From an uncultured Porphyromonadaceae bacterium (GTDB lineage: Bacteria; Bacteroidota; Bacteroidia; Bacteroidales; Muribaculaceae): a DNA stretch of 64,000 bases. The position numbers were made by a program, and so were the translations under genes. The stretch is taken from contig CALKRW010000062.1 in NCBI GenBank assembly GCA_937989585.1, positions 1 through 64,000 on the forward strand, given 5' to 3'. Below are positions 8,133 through 17,429 of the stretch, in pieces (position 1 is the first letter of the stretch; each line of letters begins with the position of its first letter). The notes under the pieces were generated by a model. It was not told the DNA's origin, made no database searches, and was given only the letters and a program-made list of their open reading frames with translations.

Positions 8133-8825
8133 ATGAAGAAAATCATATTCTTAGCACTTGTTTTACTTCAATTGCCATTATTCTCAGCCGCACAATCAGC
8201 CAAACAAGGCGTGTTTACAACGCCTCCGACCCCTCCGAAAAAGATTGAATATAACCCGATGAATAATCAGTTCAACAGAGAGTTCGCTCAATACGAGTCT
8301 TCGACCAAGACCGTAAAGGATAAGAATGGCCATGAACTACAACCTTTTTTCGGAATGCATCATTATCTGGATGGAAAAATCGTTTATTATTTAGGCCTGA
8401 TGTTGCCGGGAGCCCAGAATCGGAGCGTCAAAGAGGGCGCTGTTTTGAAATTAAGGACAGGAAATGGAAAGACTTATGAAGGAACTGCAATGTATGACAG
8501 CAATTCCGAAATGCATGTCACCAATAATTATACTTATTTTGGCGATCCTTCCAAAGCACAGAGAGTCGCGGGTGAAAAATATGTTGATTTCCCCGTGCGG
8601 TATCTGATTTCAGAAGAAGCGTGGAATGATCTGAAGACGTGGGGCATCATGAAAGTCCGCTATTACATCGATGGCAATTATTGGGATTTTGAATTCGAGG
8701 AAAAGCAGGCAAAGAAGGCCTTTGAAAAATTATATCCGAATCAGAATATGGTAGAAATGGTCAACAGAGATTTCTTCTCCGATTATGTCAGCAAGCAACA
8801 GAAACCTGTTGAAGACGATTTTTAA
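8133..8825 (+). CDS. exported protein of unknown function
   Basis: A 230-residue protein with a strong Sec signal (MKKIIFLALVLLQLPLFSAAQ). The mature part starts with a Pro-rich stretch (TTPPTPPKK) and is rich in Tyr, Lys and Asn, with an alternating pattern (KVRYYIDGNYWDFEFEE) that suggests beta strands. No family recognised. It is not a lipoprotein (no Cys at the cleavage site). Convergent with the leucine-rich repeat gene, separated by a shared hairpin at 8953-8989. Confidence 0.7.
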   Translation: MKKIIFLALVLLQLPLFSAAQSAKQGVFTTPPTPPKKIEYNPMNNQFNREFAQYESSTKTVKDKNGHELQPFFGMHHYLDGKIVYYLGLMLPGAQNRSVKEGAVLKLRTGNGKTYEGTAMYDSNSEMHVTNNYTYFGDPSKAQRVAGEKYVDFPVRYLISEEAWNDLKTWGIMKVRYYIDGNYWDFEFEEKQAKKAFEKLYPNQNMVEMVNRDFFSDYVSKQQKPVEDDF

Positions 8826-8952
8826 ATAAGTTAGTCTTTATCGGTATGGACTTGCGAAATGAGACACTTTGTAATGTAATTGATGAGATATCAGTGCTTT
8901 GTCATCGTGTTAAGTTCAAGATAACGAAGGAATTGCCGGTATTATCAAAAAA

Positions 8953-8989
8953 GAGGGTGCATCAAAATTTTTATTTTTGATACACCCTC
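8953..8989. terminator. bidirectional terminator
   Basis: GAGGGTGCATCAAAA pairs with TTTTTGATACACCCTC with one mismatch; A- and T-rich flanks allow use on both strands. It separates the convergent genes 8133-8825 (+) and the gene ending at 9018 (-). Confidence 0.75.
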
Positions 8990-9017
8990 AAGAATAAATT
9001 GTATAGAAACTGAGCAA

Positions 9018-12000
9018 TCAGTGTTTGATTACTTTTTCAGTTGTGCCGTCGGGATTAACTATGATATGCAGTCCCGGCGTAGCCTCGTTTATTTCGTGAC
9101 CAAGCACATTGTAATGTCGTGGACGTGTTTGGGCGTTGTTTTGTTCGGGTGCCAGTATGTTTTCAACACCGCTAACAGAACTTTCTGCATCATCGATGAT
9201 ATTGGCGAACTCACGCCAACCGTCTGCATCCCGGTATGCATTGAGAGTTCCAGCAGGAACATGTAGTGTACAAGTGTTGTAATCAATACTTCTAAAAGCA
9301 TTATACACATTGACATAAGTCCAAGTGTTCCAGTCAAAGATTTCAGAAGAGACAGCGTGGGGTGGAATTTTTGCCAGGGTGTATAACTGATTCACATGGC
9401 AATTCAGATCATTGTTATCGTTTACATCTGTCACCATTGGCCCATATATAACACTCTGCAATCCAGATTCATTTAAGCCGTTAGTACGAAATCCTGTGTT
9501 CGACAAATTGCGACCGAAATAAACTTTCTTAAGTGAACTGGATTGTAGCCATGACAAACCAGAATATTCCGAATCGCTTGAATACAGATTCTCAGAAGAA
9601 TCCTCAATAGTCAGAGTTTCAATTTCCCCATAATAGTGTGAATCATCATAAATTTTGACAGAAGCAGGAATAATGAAGTCTCCTTCGATGCTTGCATTAC
9701 TAAAAGCGTTGGCGCCAATTATTTTCAGCGTGCCGGGCAGTGATATTGATTTTATTCCAATGAAGTTTCTGGGTTCTGAGGATAATTCAGAACTGAAATA
9801 CAGGAAATCTCTATTGATGACATAAGTACCATCTTCAATTTCAATGTGAGTGCCTTCCGGAGCTACACCAAGATATGTATAGGCAGTTTTCCCATCCTCT
9901 GTGTCAAAGTAAAGTACCTGCTGATGTGGTTGTTTTTTGAACCATGCAGTACCGTAAAGAGCATCAGAACCTATGCTTTTTATGTTGTCAAGAATTTCTA
10001 TGTCCGATAGATTAAAGCAGTTGGCAAATGCCTGGTCGCCAATTGCAAAACCATTGCTGTGATTATTGACAGAAGCACGTTGTGATTTATTTTTACTGTT
10101 ATACTTGACGGACATAAGACCAGTACAACCATAGAAAGCGTTGTTAGGGATTGAGGGTGCGGAGTATCCGTAATTGAAAACCAGGCTTTTTAAAGTTTTA
10201 ATGCCTCTTAGGGCATCTGTAATTGTATCGTCCTCGTTAAGAACAAGGTTTTCAAGTATTTTCGAGTTAAATAAGAATTCATCTGCGATTGACTGGAGAT
10301 TGCATGTACATCTGTTTGAATATCCACCATCCGTATTCTCGGAATCTTTAACATCATTATAAAATATCATTGAACGAGTCACTTTCATCCATTCTGATGT
10401 CTCACCAAGGTAATTGACCGTAAGGGGCTTTTTATAGGATGTATGGAATGCCGGACCTATGTAGTTGAGTTGATTGCCAAGGGTGATACTCTCAATGCTG
10501 TTACAAAGGTAGAAAGCCCATTGATCTATATGTTCTGTCCTGATATCCACATTGGAAAGATTGGTGCAATTTTCGAAGGCGTATGCTCCGATTTTCTTGA
10601 CAGATGCAGGAAGCGAAATCTTTGTCAGGCCTTTATAGCCGGTAAAAGCACCATAAGGAATCTGGTCTGCGCCTCCGACTATAGATGCGTTGAGTTCGGT
10701 GAGTTTAGTGTGCTTCATATTATTGTGCCCATAGTAGAAATATGGCACTTTAGCCAGAAAAGCATAGCCGGGAGATGTCTCGTCGAAGTTTTCTATATCA
10801 ATTCTAAGCCACTCCTCGATTGAGCCACCGTAAACAAAGTCCTGGAATTTAGGACATCCGTAAAGGGTTTCGTCTATGCCAAGGGTTCTTAATGTCTTGC
10901 CTAAATAAAGTTCGACAAGTTCGGAATTGTAAGCAAACGCCCCATTGCGGATTTGCTCTATATTGGGGAAAGATAAAGATTTGATCTTGGTACCTGTTAT
11001 ATATGCTTCTTTCACATTGTCGCAACCCGTGACTGTTGAAAGTTCATCTCCGCTAAGCATAATATTATCAACGCAGTTGTTTAAGTTGAGATTCACAATG
11101 GAAGTCTTTGAAACACTTAGGTTGCCCAGATGAGTCAATCCCTGAAAGTCCAAATCGGTTAAAGCGGGTAAATCTGTGAAATCTGCGCTATTAATGAGGC
11201 CTTTCAAATAAATGGTTTTAACGGATGAAAATTCGGAGAAAGTTACGCCATCACAATTGCTGAACGTCACAGATTCCAATGATGTAGGCCGTGTGCCAGA
11301 GAAAAGATAATAACTGTTTATGTCTTTGCAGTCATTGAAAGTTAGAGTGGTTAGATTGGAGCAATCAGTTAATGCATCCTGAAAATCTTGATTGCCGACA
11401 GTAAGATCTCTTGTACCACGCATGTCAAGAATATTGAATTGGCTGTGGTTGCAGACGGAAATTGAATACTGACGGTTTACGAATTGCTCTTTATTGCATT
11501 CAGGAAGAATTACATCGTTAAATATTCCGCAGTCAGTGGGTTCTGATAATGAAAAATCTCCTCTCCCGATAGACTGGATTCCAATTAGTACAGATGCAAG
11601 ATCAAGTTTCGGGCAATTTTTAAAACTGATATTCAATTCGGTCATGGACTCAGGCAGACTGACCGTGACAAGATTAGTGCAACCGTCAAAAGGACAATCG
11701 AATTCTTCATTTTCAACGGTTACTGACTGGATTGAGGATTGATTTACAAATATCTCATTGAAATCTCTGGCAGATACAGTATAATCATATCCGTATGCGC
11801 TTATGGTTTTAGGAATGACAACGGCTGAGGATATACCGTCGTAAGATAAAGGTGTAGCATAGGGATATCCGTTATCGTCCACTTGGTAAATAACGCCACC
11901 ATAATTGATTTGTTGATAGGTGGCATGAGCATTGTTGCTGATGCCAAACACCGAGATTGATGCGAGCAAAAGCATTAGATAATTTCTTATTTTAAGAAAT

Positions 12001-12029
12001 TTTTCGGGGGGGGGTAAAATGCTGATTCA
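9018..12029 (-). CDS. BspA-like leucine-rich repeat surface protein, candidate phase-variable gene (5' end frameshifted)
   Basis: The continuous frame runs from the Met codon at 11975 to 9018 (985 residues). It contains many LRR_5-type repeats (motifs such as IPNNAFYGCTGLMSVKY, IGAYAFENCTNLSNVDI), as in BspA surface proteins that mediate adhesion. The C-terminus (YNVLGHEI, TPGLHIIVNPDG, EKVIKH) resembles a cell-surface sorting tail. The start at 11975 gives a signal peptide with no positive charge. An ATG at 12028-12030, behind a promoter box, would add an 18-residue leader with Lys/Arg, but nine C residues (12006-12014) put it one base out of frame; eight or eleven would join them. As written, that ATG yields only a 12-codon peptide. 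Feature bounds include this leader. Confidence 0.8.
12006..12014 (-). repeat. nine-base homopolymer (C on the coding strand), phase-variation candidate
   Basis: Nine G on the plus strand, i.e. nine C early in the leucine-rich repeat gene. Changing its length by one base switches the ATG at 12030 between a short dead-end peptide and the full surface protein. Confidence 0.75.
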
Positions 12030-12095
12030 TAAGTAGTTTAATTTGAGTGATGAGTTTTTTTCAATGGATAACAAATTAGGTTTCCTTATTTTAAG

Positions 12096-12103
12096 CAAAG
12101 GTA
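12096..12103 (-). promoter_or_regulatory. -7 promoter box of the leucine-rich repeat gene
   Basis: Minus-strand TACCTTTG (TAnnTTTG). It predicts a transcript starting near 12088, about 58 bases before the ATG at 12030. A -33 TTTG is not apparent. It supports the upstream ATG as the genuine start. Confidence 0.5.
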
Positions 12104-12181
12104 TACATTTTAGGTGGCATAAGTATAATATTAATGATAAAAATTAGTCTCGAATGTTTGAATTGAGAAGTTTGGGACGGG

Positions 12182-12925
12182 TCAGGTGTAGATTATGGGG
12201 ATTGAGCCGGGAGAGCGTTGTTCGGCTGTGGCGATAGGTCTGGTCTTGACTATCTTTGACAATGCCAAATAACTCTGATAAAAGTTGTATAGACTGCGGT
12301 CAATCGAATCAATAGATATTGGGAGTGTATTGGCATACAACATTACTATGTCGCTTATAAATGGATCGGAGTTAATCCTCTTTACAAGTTGAAGTATTCT
12401 GTCAGTCTGTAATAAATAGATGGGATTGTCCTTAAAATCGGTAAGTTGTTTTATCCGTTCGGTATGTTCATTGATAAATCCCAATTCGGTCGAGCCGTCA
12501 AAACAAGGAGTTGAGACCGAGCCTTCTTCGAGGTACGCGAATTTAATTTTGTCCCTTGAGATTGATTTGATTTCTTCAAAATCCGACTTTTTGAGGTTTC
12601 TTGATATAATGTTGCTATTACCTTTTGTTCTGGATGAGATTATGTATAGCAATATTATTTCCATCTGGCTACAAACAATTGTAAGCGGACCTTCTATCAA
12701 TCTGAACAAGACACGTTGCCTGCGCCATTGAGGAATATGTACCAGAAGGTAATAGAACAATATGCTGCCCAAAACAGTAAGGCTTGCGTCAACAGCGAAA
12801 GTATTGATTAATGCAATGCGGTCAGGACTGAGTGTGCATCCAATGGGAGGGAGCAGGCCGAATACGACGATTCCGATTATCCAGAAACTTATCAGTGAGG
12901 CTATAATTAGGACGATGTGCAACAT
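12182..12925 (-). CDS. membrane protein of unknown function
   Basis: A 247-residue protein with two hydrophobic segments, about 3-24 and 40-64, followed by a basic patch (WRRQRVLFR) and a soluble domain of about 170 residues rich in Ile, Ser and Asp. By the positive-inside rule the large domain should be cytoplasmic. No motif recognised. It lies alone between the leucine-rich repeat gene and lipoprotein copy B, inside the interval bounded by the two direct repeats, and its codon use is more AT-rich than the housekeeping genes, suggesting accessory content. Confidence 0.65.
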   Translation of the reverse strand: MLHIVLIIASLISFWIIGIVVFGLLPPIGCTLSPDRIALINTFAVDASLTVLGSILFYYLLVHIPQWRRQRVLFRLIEGPLTIVCSQMEIILLYIISSRTKGNSNIISRNLKKSDFEEIKSISRDKIKFAYLEEGSVSTPCFDGSTELGFINEHTERIKQLTDFKDNPIYLLQTDRILQLVKRINSDPFISDIVMLYANTLPISIDSIDRSLYNFYQSYLALSKIVKTRPIATAEQRSPGSIPIIYT

Positions 12926-12985
12926 GATGTGGAATCAGAATTATCGATCGGTAGGATTGTAGGCGGAGCAATGGGGGAGGTTGGG

Positions 12986-13444
12986 TTATGGGAGGGGGAG
13001 GTCGTTGCGGCGGCGGAGTATCAGTGTGGTTTTGGTGTCGCCGGCTTCGCATTTCCTCAGCACCATTTCGGATTTTGTGAGTTTCTCGATAATGTAGGTG
13101 TCGGTGTTTTCCCAGGCGTCTTCGGCGTTGAGTTCGCCTTTCAGGGTGATGTCAAGATAGACGGTCTCGTAATTCTGGGGGTCGGAGACATGCCAGTCGT
13201 ACACTTTGTCGTAAACCGGAGTGCCTGTGGGGAAAAGATAGTATGTGGTCAGTGTTCCCCATGACCATGTGTGTTCGCTCTGGGTAGTGAAGTTGTAAAT
13301 GCAGGAATAGTCGGGAGAATCCTGTGACACGACTTCCCATTGTCCCTTGATTAGTTTTGTGTCCATTACGTCGTCGTCATCATCGCAGGCAGTGAAAGCG
13401 AGAGCGATGACAGGCAGCATCAGGAGGAGCAGAAATTTTTTCAT
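12986..13444 (-). CDS. small surface-type lipoprotein, copy B
   Basis: A 152-residue paralogue of the gene at 7416-7886, with the same signal peptide, FTAC lipobox and following run of five Asp. The start at 13444 (MKKFLL) is chosen because the promoter box sits at 13478-13485 and the longer open frame upstream reads through the neighbouring alanine dehydrogenase 3' end in a low-complexity Arg/Pro-rich frame. Differences from copy A cluster in the last third (for example LFPTGTPVYD against LSPSGSPVYD, and the final residues). No function recognised. Confidence 0.8.
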   Translation of the reverse strand: MKKFLLLLMLPVIALAFTACDDDDDVMDTKLIKGQWEVVSQDSPDYSCIYNFTTQSEHTWSWGTLTTYYLFPTGTPVYDKVYDWHVSDPQNYETVYLDITLKGELNAEDAWENTDTYIIEKLTKSEMVLRKCEAGDTKTTLILRRRNDLPLP

Positions 13445-13524
13445 TTTGAATGTGATTTTGATGGTTGATATTGGTCGCAAAGTTACCATTTTCCATGGAT
13501 AAAGGATAATGTTTCGTGTTAAAT
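13314..13524. repeat. direct repeat, copy B (211 bp exact)
   Basis: Identical to 7756-7966 and in the same orientation, 5,558 bases away. Homologous recombination between the copies would delete the leucine-rich repeat gene, the 8133 gene and the membrane protein gene, leaving one hybrid lipoprotein gene. Confidence 0.9.
13478..13485 (-). promoter_or_regulatory. -7 promoter box of lipoprotein copy B
   Basis: Minus-strand TAACTTTG, at the same distance from the ATG as in copy A. Sequence around it is identical between the copies, so both should be transcribed similarly. Confidence 0.5.
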
Positions 13525-13612
13525 GTTTCGTGATTGACGAGACAAATCCTGATGAATTATTGTATGAATGAAAGGTTGTTTTATTAAATGGGATGTAGTT
13601 CGGGGTGTGGCA

Positions 13613-13650
13613 AAAAAGTACCTGCGGCCGGTGGAGGGGCGGCCGCAGGT
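13613..13650 (-). terminator. intrinsic terminator of alanine dehydrogenase
   Basis: On the minus strand ACCTGCGGCCG pairs perfectly with CGGCCGCAGGT (11 bp, 9-base loop), followed shortly by a run of six T (minus strand of 13613-13618). A textbook rho-independent terminator 25 bases past the stop codon. Confidence 0.85.
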
Positions 13651-13674
13651 GATGGGTTGGTATGTGGTGAGGGG

Positions 13675-14781
13675 TCAGAGGGCGAGTTTGTGGAAGGGGA
13701 GGTCGAAGGCTTCGGCGACTCCCTTGAAGGTTATCTTGCCGTCGACGATGTTGACGCCGTCGGCTAGACCGGGATCGGCCTTGCATGCCTCGCGCCAGCC
13801 TTTGTCAGCGAGACGGAGTGCATAGGGAAGTGTGGCGTTGGTAAGGGCCATGGTGGAGGTAAAGGGAACGGCGCCGGGGATGTTGGCAACGGCGTAGTGG
13901 ACTATGCCGTCGACGACGTAGGTTGGTTCGGCGTGGGTCGTGGGATGGGAGGTCTCGAAGCATCCGCCCTGGTCGATGGCGACGTCAACCATCACTGTGC
14001 CGGGTTGCATTAGCCGGAGCATGTCGCGTGTGACAAGGTGCGGGGCCTTGGCGCCGGGAATGAGGACGGAACCGACAACGAGGTCGGAGGTCGGCAGTTC
14101 CTGCTCTATGTTGTGGCGCGAGGAGTATAGGGTCTTGACGTTTTTGGGCATGACCTCGGAAACGTGGCGGAGTGTCGGGAGGGAGATATCGCAGATGGTG
14201 ACGTCGGCACCGAGTCCGGCTGCCATCAGGGCGGCGTTGCGTCCGACGACTCCGGCACCGAGAATCAATACCCTGGCGGGCTTCACGCCGGGAACGCCTC
14301 CGAGGAGGAGACCTTTGCCGCCCTGGGGTTTCTCGAGGAATCGGGCGCCTTCCTGGATGCTCATGCGACCGGCGACCTCGCTCATGGGGACAAGGAGGGG
14401 TAAGGTCCCCTGACGGTCGCGTACGGTCTCGTAGGCGATGCAGGTTGCGCCTGAGGCGAGCATGGCGTCGGTGAGGGGACGGTCGCAGGCGAAGTGGAAG
14501 TAGGTGAACAGCACCTGGTCTTTCCTGACGAGGCTGTATTCGGGTTCGATGGGTTCTTTCACCTTGATAATCATCTCGGCGGCAGAATAGACTTCCTCGA
14601 TGGTCGGCAGGATCGATGCGCCGGCCTTTACATAGTCTTCGTCGGCGGATCCGCTGCCTTGTCCGGCAGTATGCTGTACGTAAACGGTATGGCCGTGAGC
14701 CACAAGTTCTTTCACGCCGGCGGGAGTCATTCCCACGCGGTTCTCATTGTTCTTGATCTCTTTAGGAACGCCGATAATCAT
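13675..14781 (-). CDS. ald: alanine dehydrogenase
   Basis: Interconverts L-alanine and pyruvate plus ammonia using NAD. The 368-residue length is typical. Visible features: the family opening MIIGVPKEIKNNENRVGMTP, the catalytic region with KVKEP and YFHFA, the Rossmann glycine motif LGAGVVGRNAAL (about 175), and the VDVAIDQGGCFETSHPTTH signature. It is a single-gene unit with its own terminator (13613-13650). The AT-rich region on its upstream side is described separately. Role: nitrogen assimilation or alanine catabolism in the cytoplasm. Confidence 0.95.
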   Translation of the reverse strand: MIIGVPKEIKNNENRVGMTPAGVKELVAHGHTVYVQHTAGQGSGSADEDYVKAGASILPTIEEVYSAAEMIIKVKEPIEPEYSLVRKDQVLFTYFHFACDRPLTDAMLASGATCIAYETVRDRQGTLPLLVPMSEVAGRMSIQEGARFLEKPQGGKGLLLGGVPGVKPARVLILGAGVVGRNAALMAAGLGADVTICDISLPTLRHVSEVMPKNVKTLYSSRHNIEQELPTSDLVVGSVLIPGAKAPHLVTRDMLRLMQPGTVMVDVAIDQGGCFETSHPTTHAEPTYVVDGIVHYAVANIPGAVPFTSTMALTNATLPYALRLADKGWREACKADPGLADGVNIVDGKITFKGVAEAFDLPFHKLAL

Positions 14782-15054
14782 AATTGTTTTGTTTTTCAGG
14801 TATGTTATAATGTGTATTATGTGCCTCGGCCCTCAGGTTTCGGCGCCCTAAATTTAATCACTTTTCTTGGAAATCCGCAACAATTATGGCAAATTTTTTA
14901 TTTTCAGCATAAAAATTCATTTGGCGTGAGATTAATGATTGTTATTGTCTTAGACAATAATTTTCTGATTTCAGGATAAAAGGAACTCTCTGAGAGACAT
15001 AAGTTTTATGCCCTGATAAGTGTTCGGGGCTGATTCATGGAGTGGTTATAGTAG

Positions 15055-15161
15055 AAAAGTTTCATTTATAGATGAAACTTTTTAGAAAAAAGCAAAAGTT
15101 TTGTTTATAGATAAAACTTTTTGGATAATTGGTAAAAGTTTTAGTCATGGAGGAAAGTTTT
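15055..15161. repeat. three AT-rich iterated repeats with internal dyads
   Basis: The stretch 14782-15275 has no gene. Inside it, AAAAGTTT recurs at 15055, 15094 and 15134 (steps of 39 and 40 bases). Unit 1 is a perfect dyad: AAAAGTTTCAT (15055-15065) and ATGAAACTTTT (15072-15082) around TTATAG. Unit 2 is AAAAGTTTT (15094-15102) and AAAACTTTT (15113-15121) around a related centre containing TTTATAG. Unit 3 keeps the left arm; its right element AAAGTTTT (15154-15161) is in direct orientation. The array lies past the 3' end of the outer-membrane barrel gene and 270 bases before the alanine dehydrogenase start, so it could be operator sites or weak hairpins. The rest of the gap shows nothing recognisable. 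Confidence 0.6.
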
Positions 15162-15275
15162 CGTGGCTTATATATGTTTAATTATTGAATGAAGTTATTT
15201 AAGAAACCGAGCGGCAGAGATAATAAGTTCAGTTTATGAAAGCATGGCGGCGATGACACAACTCCAAAACACCAA

Positions 15276-17411
15276 TTATTTTGTTCTGCCGGACTGTTCT
15301 TCTTTTGATGCTCGCCATACGCCATTGACCTTGTCACGTCCGAATCTATAACTTATTCCAAACAGTACATAAGCAGTATGGGCGTTAAATGTCTGCCGTA
15401 TCGTATAATTGCCGTATTGTTCTTTTGACCTTGTCTTGTTCCATCCAAATATGTCGTTTGCTTTAAGGTGCAGATTGAGACGGCTATTGAATAATGAGTA
15501 TCGGAGCGAAAAGTTCAGCAACTGGAAGGATTCATACCTTATCAAATTCTGCTGCCAGGGGAAAAAGTGGGTGAACTGGGCTGAGAATATCAGGGTTTTC
15601 GGCCGATTGAGCATTATATTTGTAGATACTTCCAGTTTGCCCGACCAATCTTCCATGCGATTTATTTTGAAATCAGCTACATCACTGTGGGAGGACGTTC
15701 GGAACACCTCACCTCCGATTCTCATTTCCCATCTGTCAAAGAACTTGCGTTTGTAATTGGCATATAATCCTGTCTTGTTTGTCGAGAGGCAATTATAAGG
15801 CATCGTGCTTATAATGCCATTCCTGTCAAATCTACGGATATAACCGATAGCGTCGGAGGCGAACGATGTGTACAGCACGGCATATAGTCCTCCTAATCCG
15901 TAATAATTTATTTCGGCGTTGTTATATATGGTCGGTTTCAGGGTCGGATTACCGGCGGCATACTCGTCGGTAGTGGAATAGTATTTGAATGGATTCAGTT
16001 CCCACAGGTTTGGACGTCCCATACCCATAGAATAACTGATATTGAAAGAGCCAATTCTGTCTTTGTTCCATGATAAGTTGATGGACGGGAACAAATGACC
16101 ATATTTATCGCTGTCGACTGCACCTAACGACCCTTGTATTCCCTTGGTGAATGTGTATTCATATCTAAGGCCGAGCTTGCTCCAGAAACCTGCGCCAAGA
16201 TTGCGCGAGGCTGTAAAGTAAGCGGCAGCAATCCGCTCCGTATAGTCAAACGCGTTTGCTTCTGAACTGGTTCCGGGTGTCCGATTAAGGAAGTTGTATG
16301 AGGAATTGAGGATATCGGTATAAGCGATTCCGGCTTCCAATTGTGCCCAAGAGTAGGGAAACTTGAAATCGGCCTTTCCGCTATGGAAACGATAATTGGT
16401 CTTGCCGTCTTCACTGACACCATAATCCTCTTGGCTATTGCTATATGCAGTTGTAATGTCAGACAAAGTAGGACTGTTACGGTTGAAATAGTTGTAGGTC
16501 AACTGCATGGCCTCACCTTTGGCGCCGAAAGTCCAGTCGTAAAAACCGGTAAGAGTCAGCGCATTATTTGGTTTGGATTCAGTACGTGACTGCGAAGATG
16601 AAGTATATTCTCCATAATAGGAATGGTTTGTCCCATTGCTCGATATGGATTCATAATTGAAGTTTGCAATCACACCTATATTCATATCAGTTTTGAATTT
16701 GTATCTAAACAGGGTATTGAACCCGGATTCAAACCGATGGGATTTAGTATTCGTGGAGGAGAAACGCTCAGGGGAACTGTCAAAAAACGAATATTCTATG
16801 TCATTATCGTTGGTGGCATAGTTGTTCCAGATGCTTGCGTCAAGCGAAAAATCCCATTTCCTTGCGGTGTGGCTGATGCTCCCGCTGAAATATTCGCGTA
16901 ACTTGTTTCCTTGGTTAAGCGAGCCATACAAGTTGCCTTTCGTACCGAGTGTCTCATTGCGTGTAGTGATGGAAATATACGCGGCATTCGGCTCTGCGGC
17001 ATAGCGGGAAGGTGGCGTGGTCAATAATTCTATTTTTTCGATTTCCTCGGCGCGTAGGTTTTGCAGACGCATTGCCATTGCTGATGCATCCAGTTCCATC
17101 AAGATGCCGTCGATTATGTAACGGACAGTGCCTTTGCCGGCAATGGATACTGTCCCATTGTTGACGGAGATGCGAGGTATTCGATCAAGAATGGTAATAC
17201 CGTCAAGACCTTTGGCATAAGGATCGTTCTTCACAAGATATATGAGCTTTCCATCCTGCTGTTTTATAACCGGACGTTTAGCCACAACCACAAGCTCGTT
17301 GAGTTTGAGTTCTTTTTCCCAAGATGCGGCAATGGAATCGTTATTTTCCTGTGCGGAAAGGCACACAGGGAGTGCCGCCGCTCCTAAGAGCAGCATACGA
17401 AAAATGTTCAT
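15276..17411 (-). CDS. outer-membrane beta-barrel (TonB-receptor-like) protein
   Basis: A 711-residue exported protein: signal peptide (MNIFRMLLLGAAALPVCLSAQ), a plug-like domain with LNELVVVAKRP, IPRISVNNGTVSIAGKGTVRYIIDG and the IEKIELLTTPPSRYAAE segment typical of TonB-dependent receptor plugs, then about 20 predicted amphipathic strands to the C-terminal end. It lacks the N-terminal carboxypeptidase-regulatory-like domain of SusC proteins and has no SusD partner; it fits the shorter outer-membrane-barrel family common in Bacteroidetes. It is the last gene of an operon with the small exported protein, membrane regulator and ECF sigma factor. Ligand unknown. Confidence 0.85.
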   Translation of the reverse strand: MNIFRMLLLGAAALPVCLSAQENNDSIAASWEKELKLNELVVVAKRPVIKQQDGKLIYLVKNDPYAKGLDGITILDRIPRISVNNGTVSIAGKGTVRYIIDGILMELDASAMAMRLQNLRAEEIEKIELLTTPPSRYAAEPNAAYISITTRNETLGTKGNLYGSLNQGNKLREYFSGSISHTARKWDFSLDASIWNNYATNDNDIEYSFFDSSPERFSSTNTKSHRFESGFNTLFRYKFKTDMNIGVIANFNYESISSNGTNHSYYGEYTSSSQSRTESKPNNALTLTGFYDWTFGAKGEAMQLTYNYFNRNSPTLSDITTAYSNSQEDYGVSEDGKTNYRFHSGKADFKFPYSWAQLEAGIAYTDILNSSYNFLNRTPGTSSEANAFDYTERIAAAYFTASRNLGAGFWSKLGLRYEYTFTKGIQGSLGAVDSDKYGHLFPSINLSWNKDRIGSFNISYSMGMGRPNLWELNPFKYYSTTDEYAAGNPTLKPTIYNNAEINYYGLGGLYAVLYTSFASDAIGYIRRFDRNGIISTMPYNCLSTNKTGLYANYKRKFFDRWEMRIGGEVFRTSSHSDVADFKINRMEDWSGKLEVSTNIMLNRPKTLIFSAQFTHFFPWQQNLIRYESFQLLNFSLRYSLFNSRLNLHLKANDIFGWNKTRSKEQYGNYTIRQTFNAHTAYVLFGISYRFGRDKVNGVWRASKEEQSGRTK

Positions 17412-17429
17412 ATTTAGAATGAATTGAAG

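Noticed and set aside
13445..13786. N-terminal extension of lipoprotein copy B
   Set aside because: Low-complexity Arg/Pro/His sequence overlapping the alanine dehydrogenase 3' end and terminator; the promoter box and signal peptide fix the start at 13444.
15055..15161. CRISPR array
   Set aside because: Only three degenerate units of 39-40 bases, with units themselves palindromic and no unique spacers or cas genes.
15276..17411. SusC-type polysaccharide utilisation receptor
   Set aside because: Too short (711 residues), no carboxypeptidase-like N-terminal domain and no SusD gene next to it.
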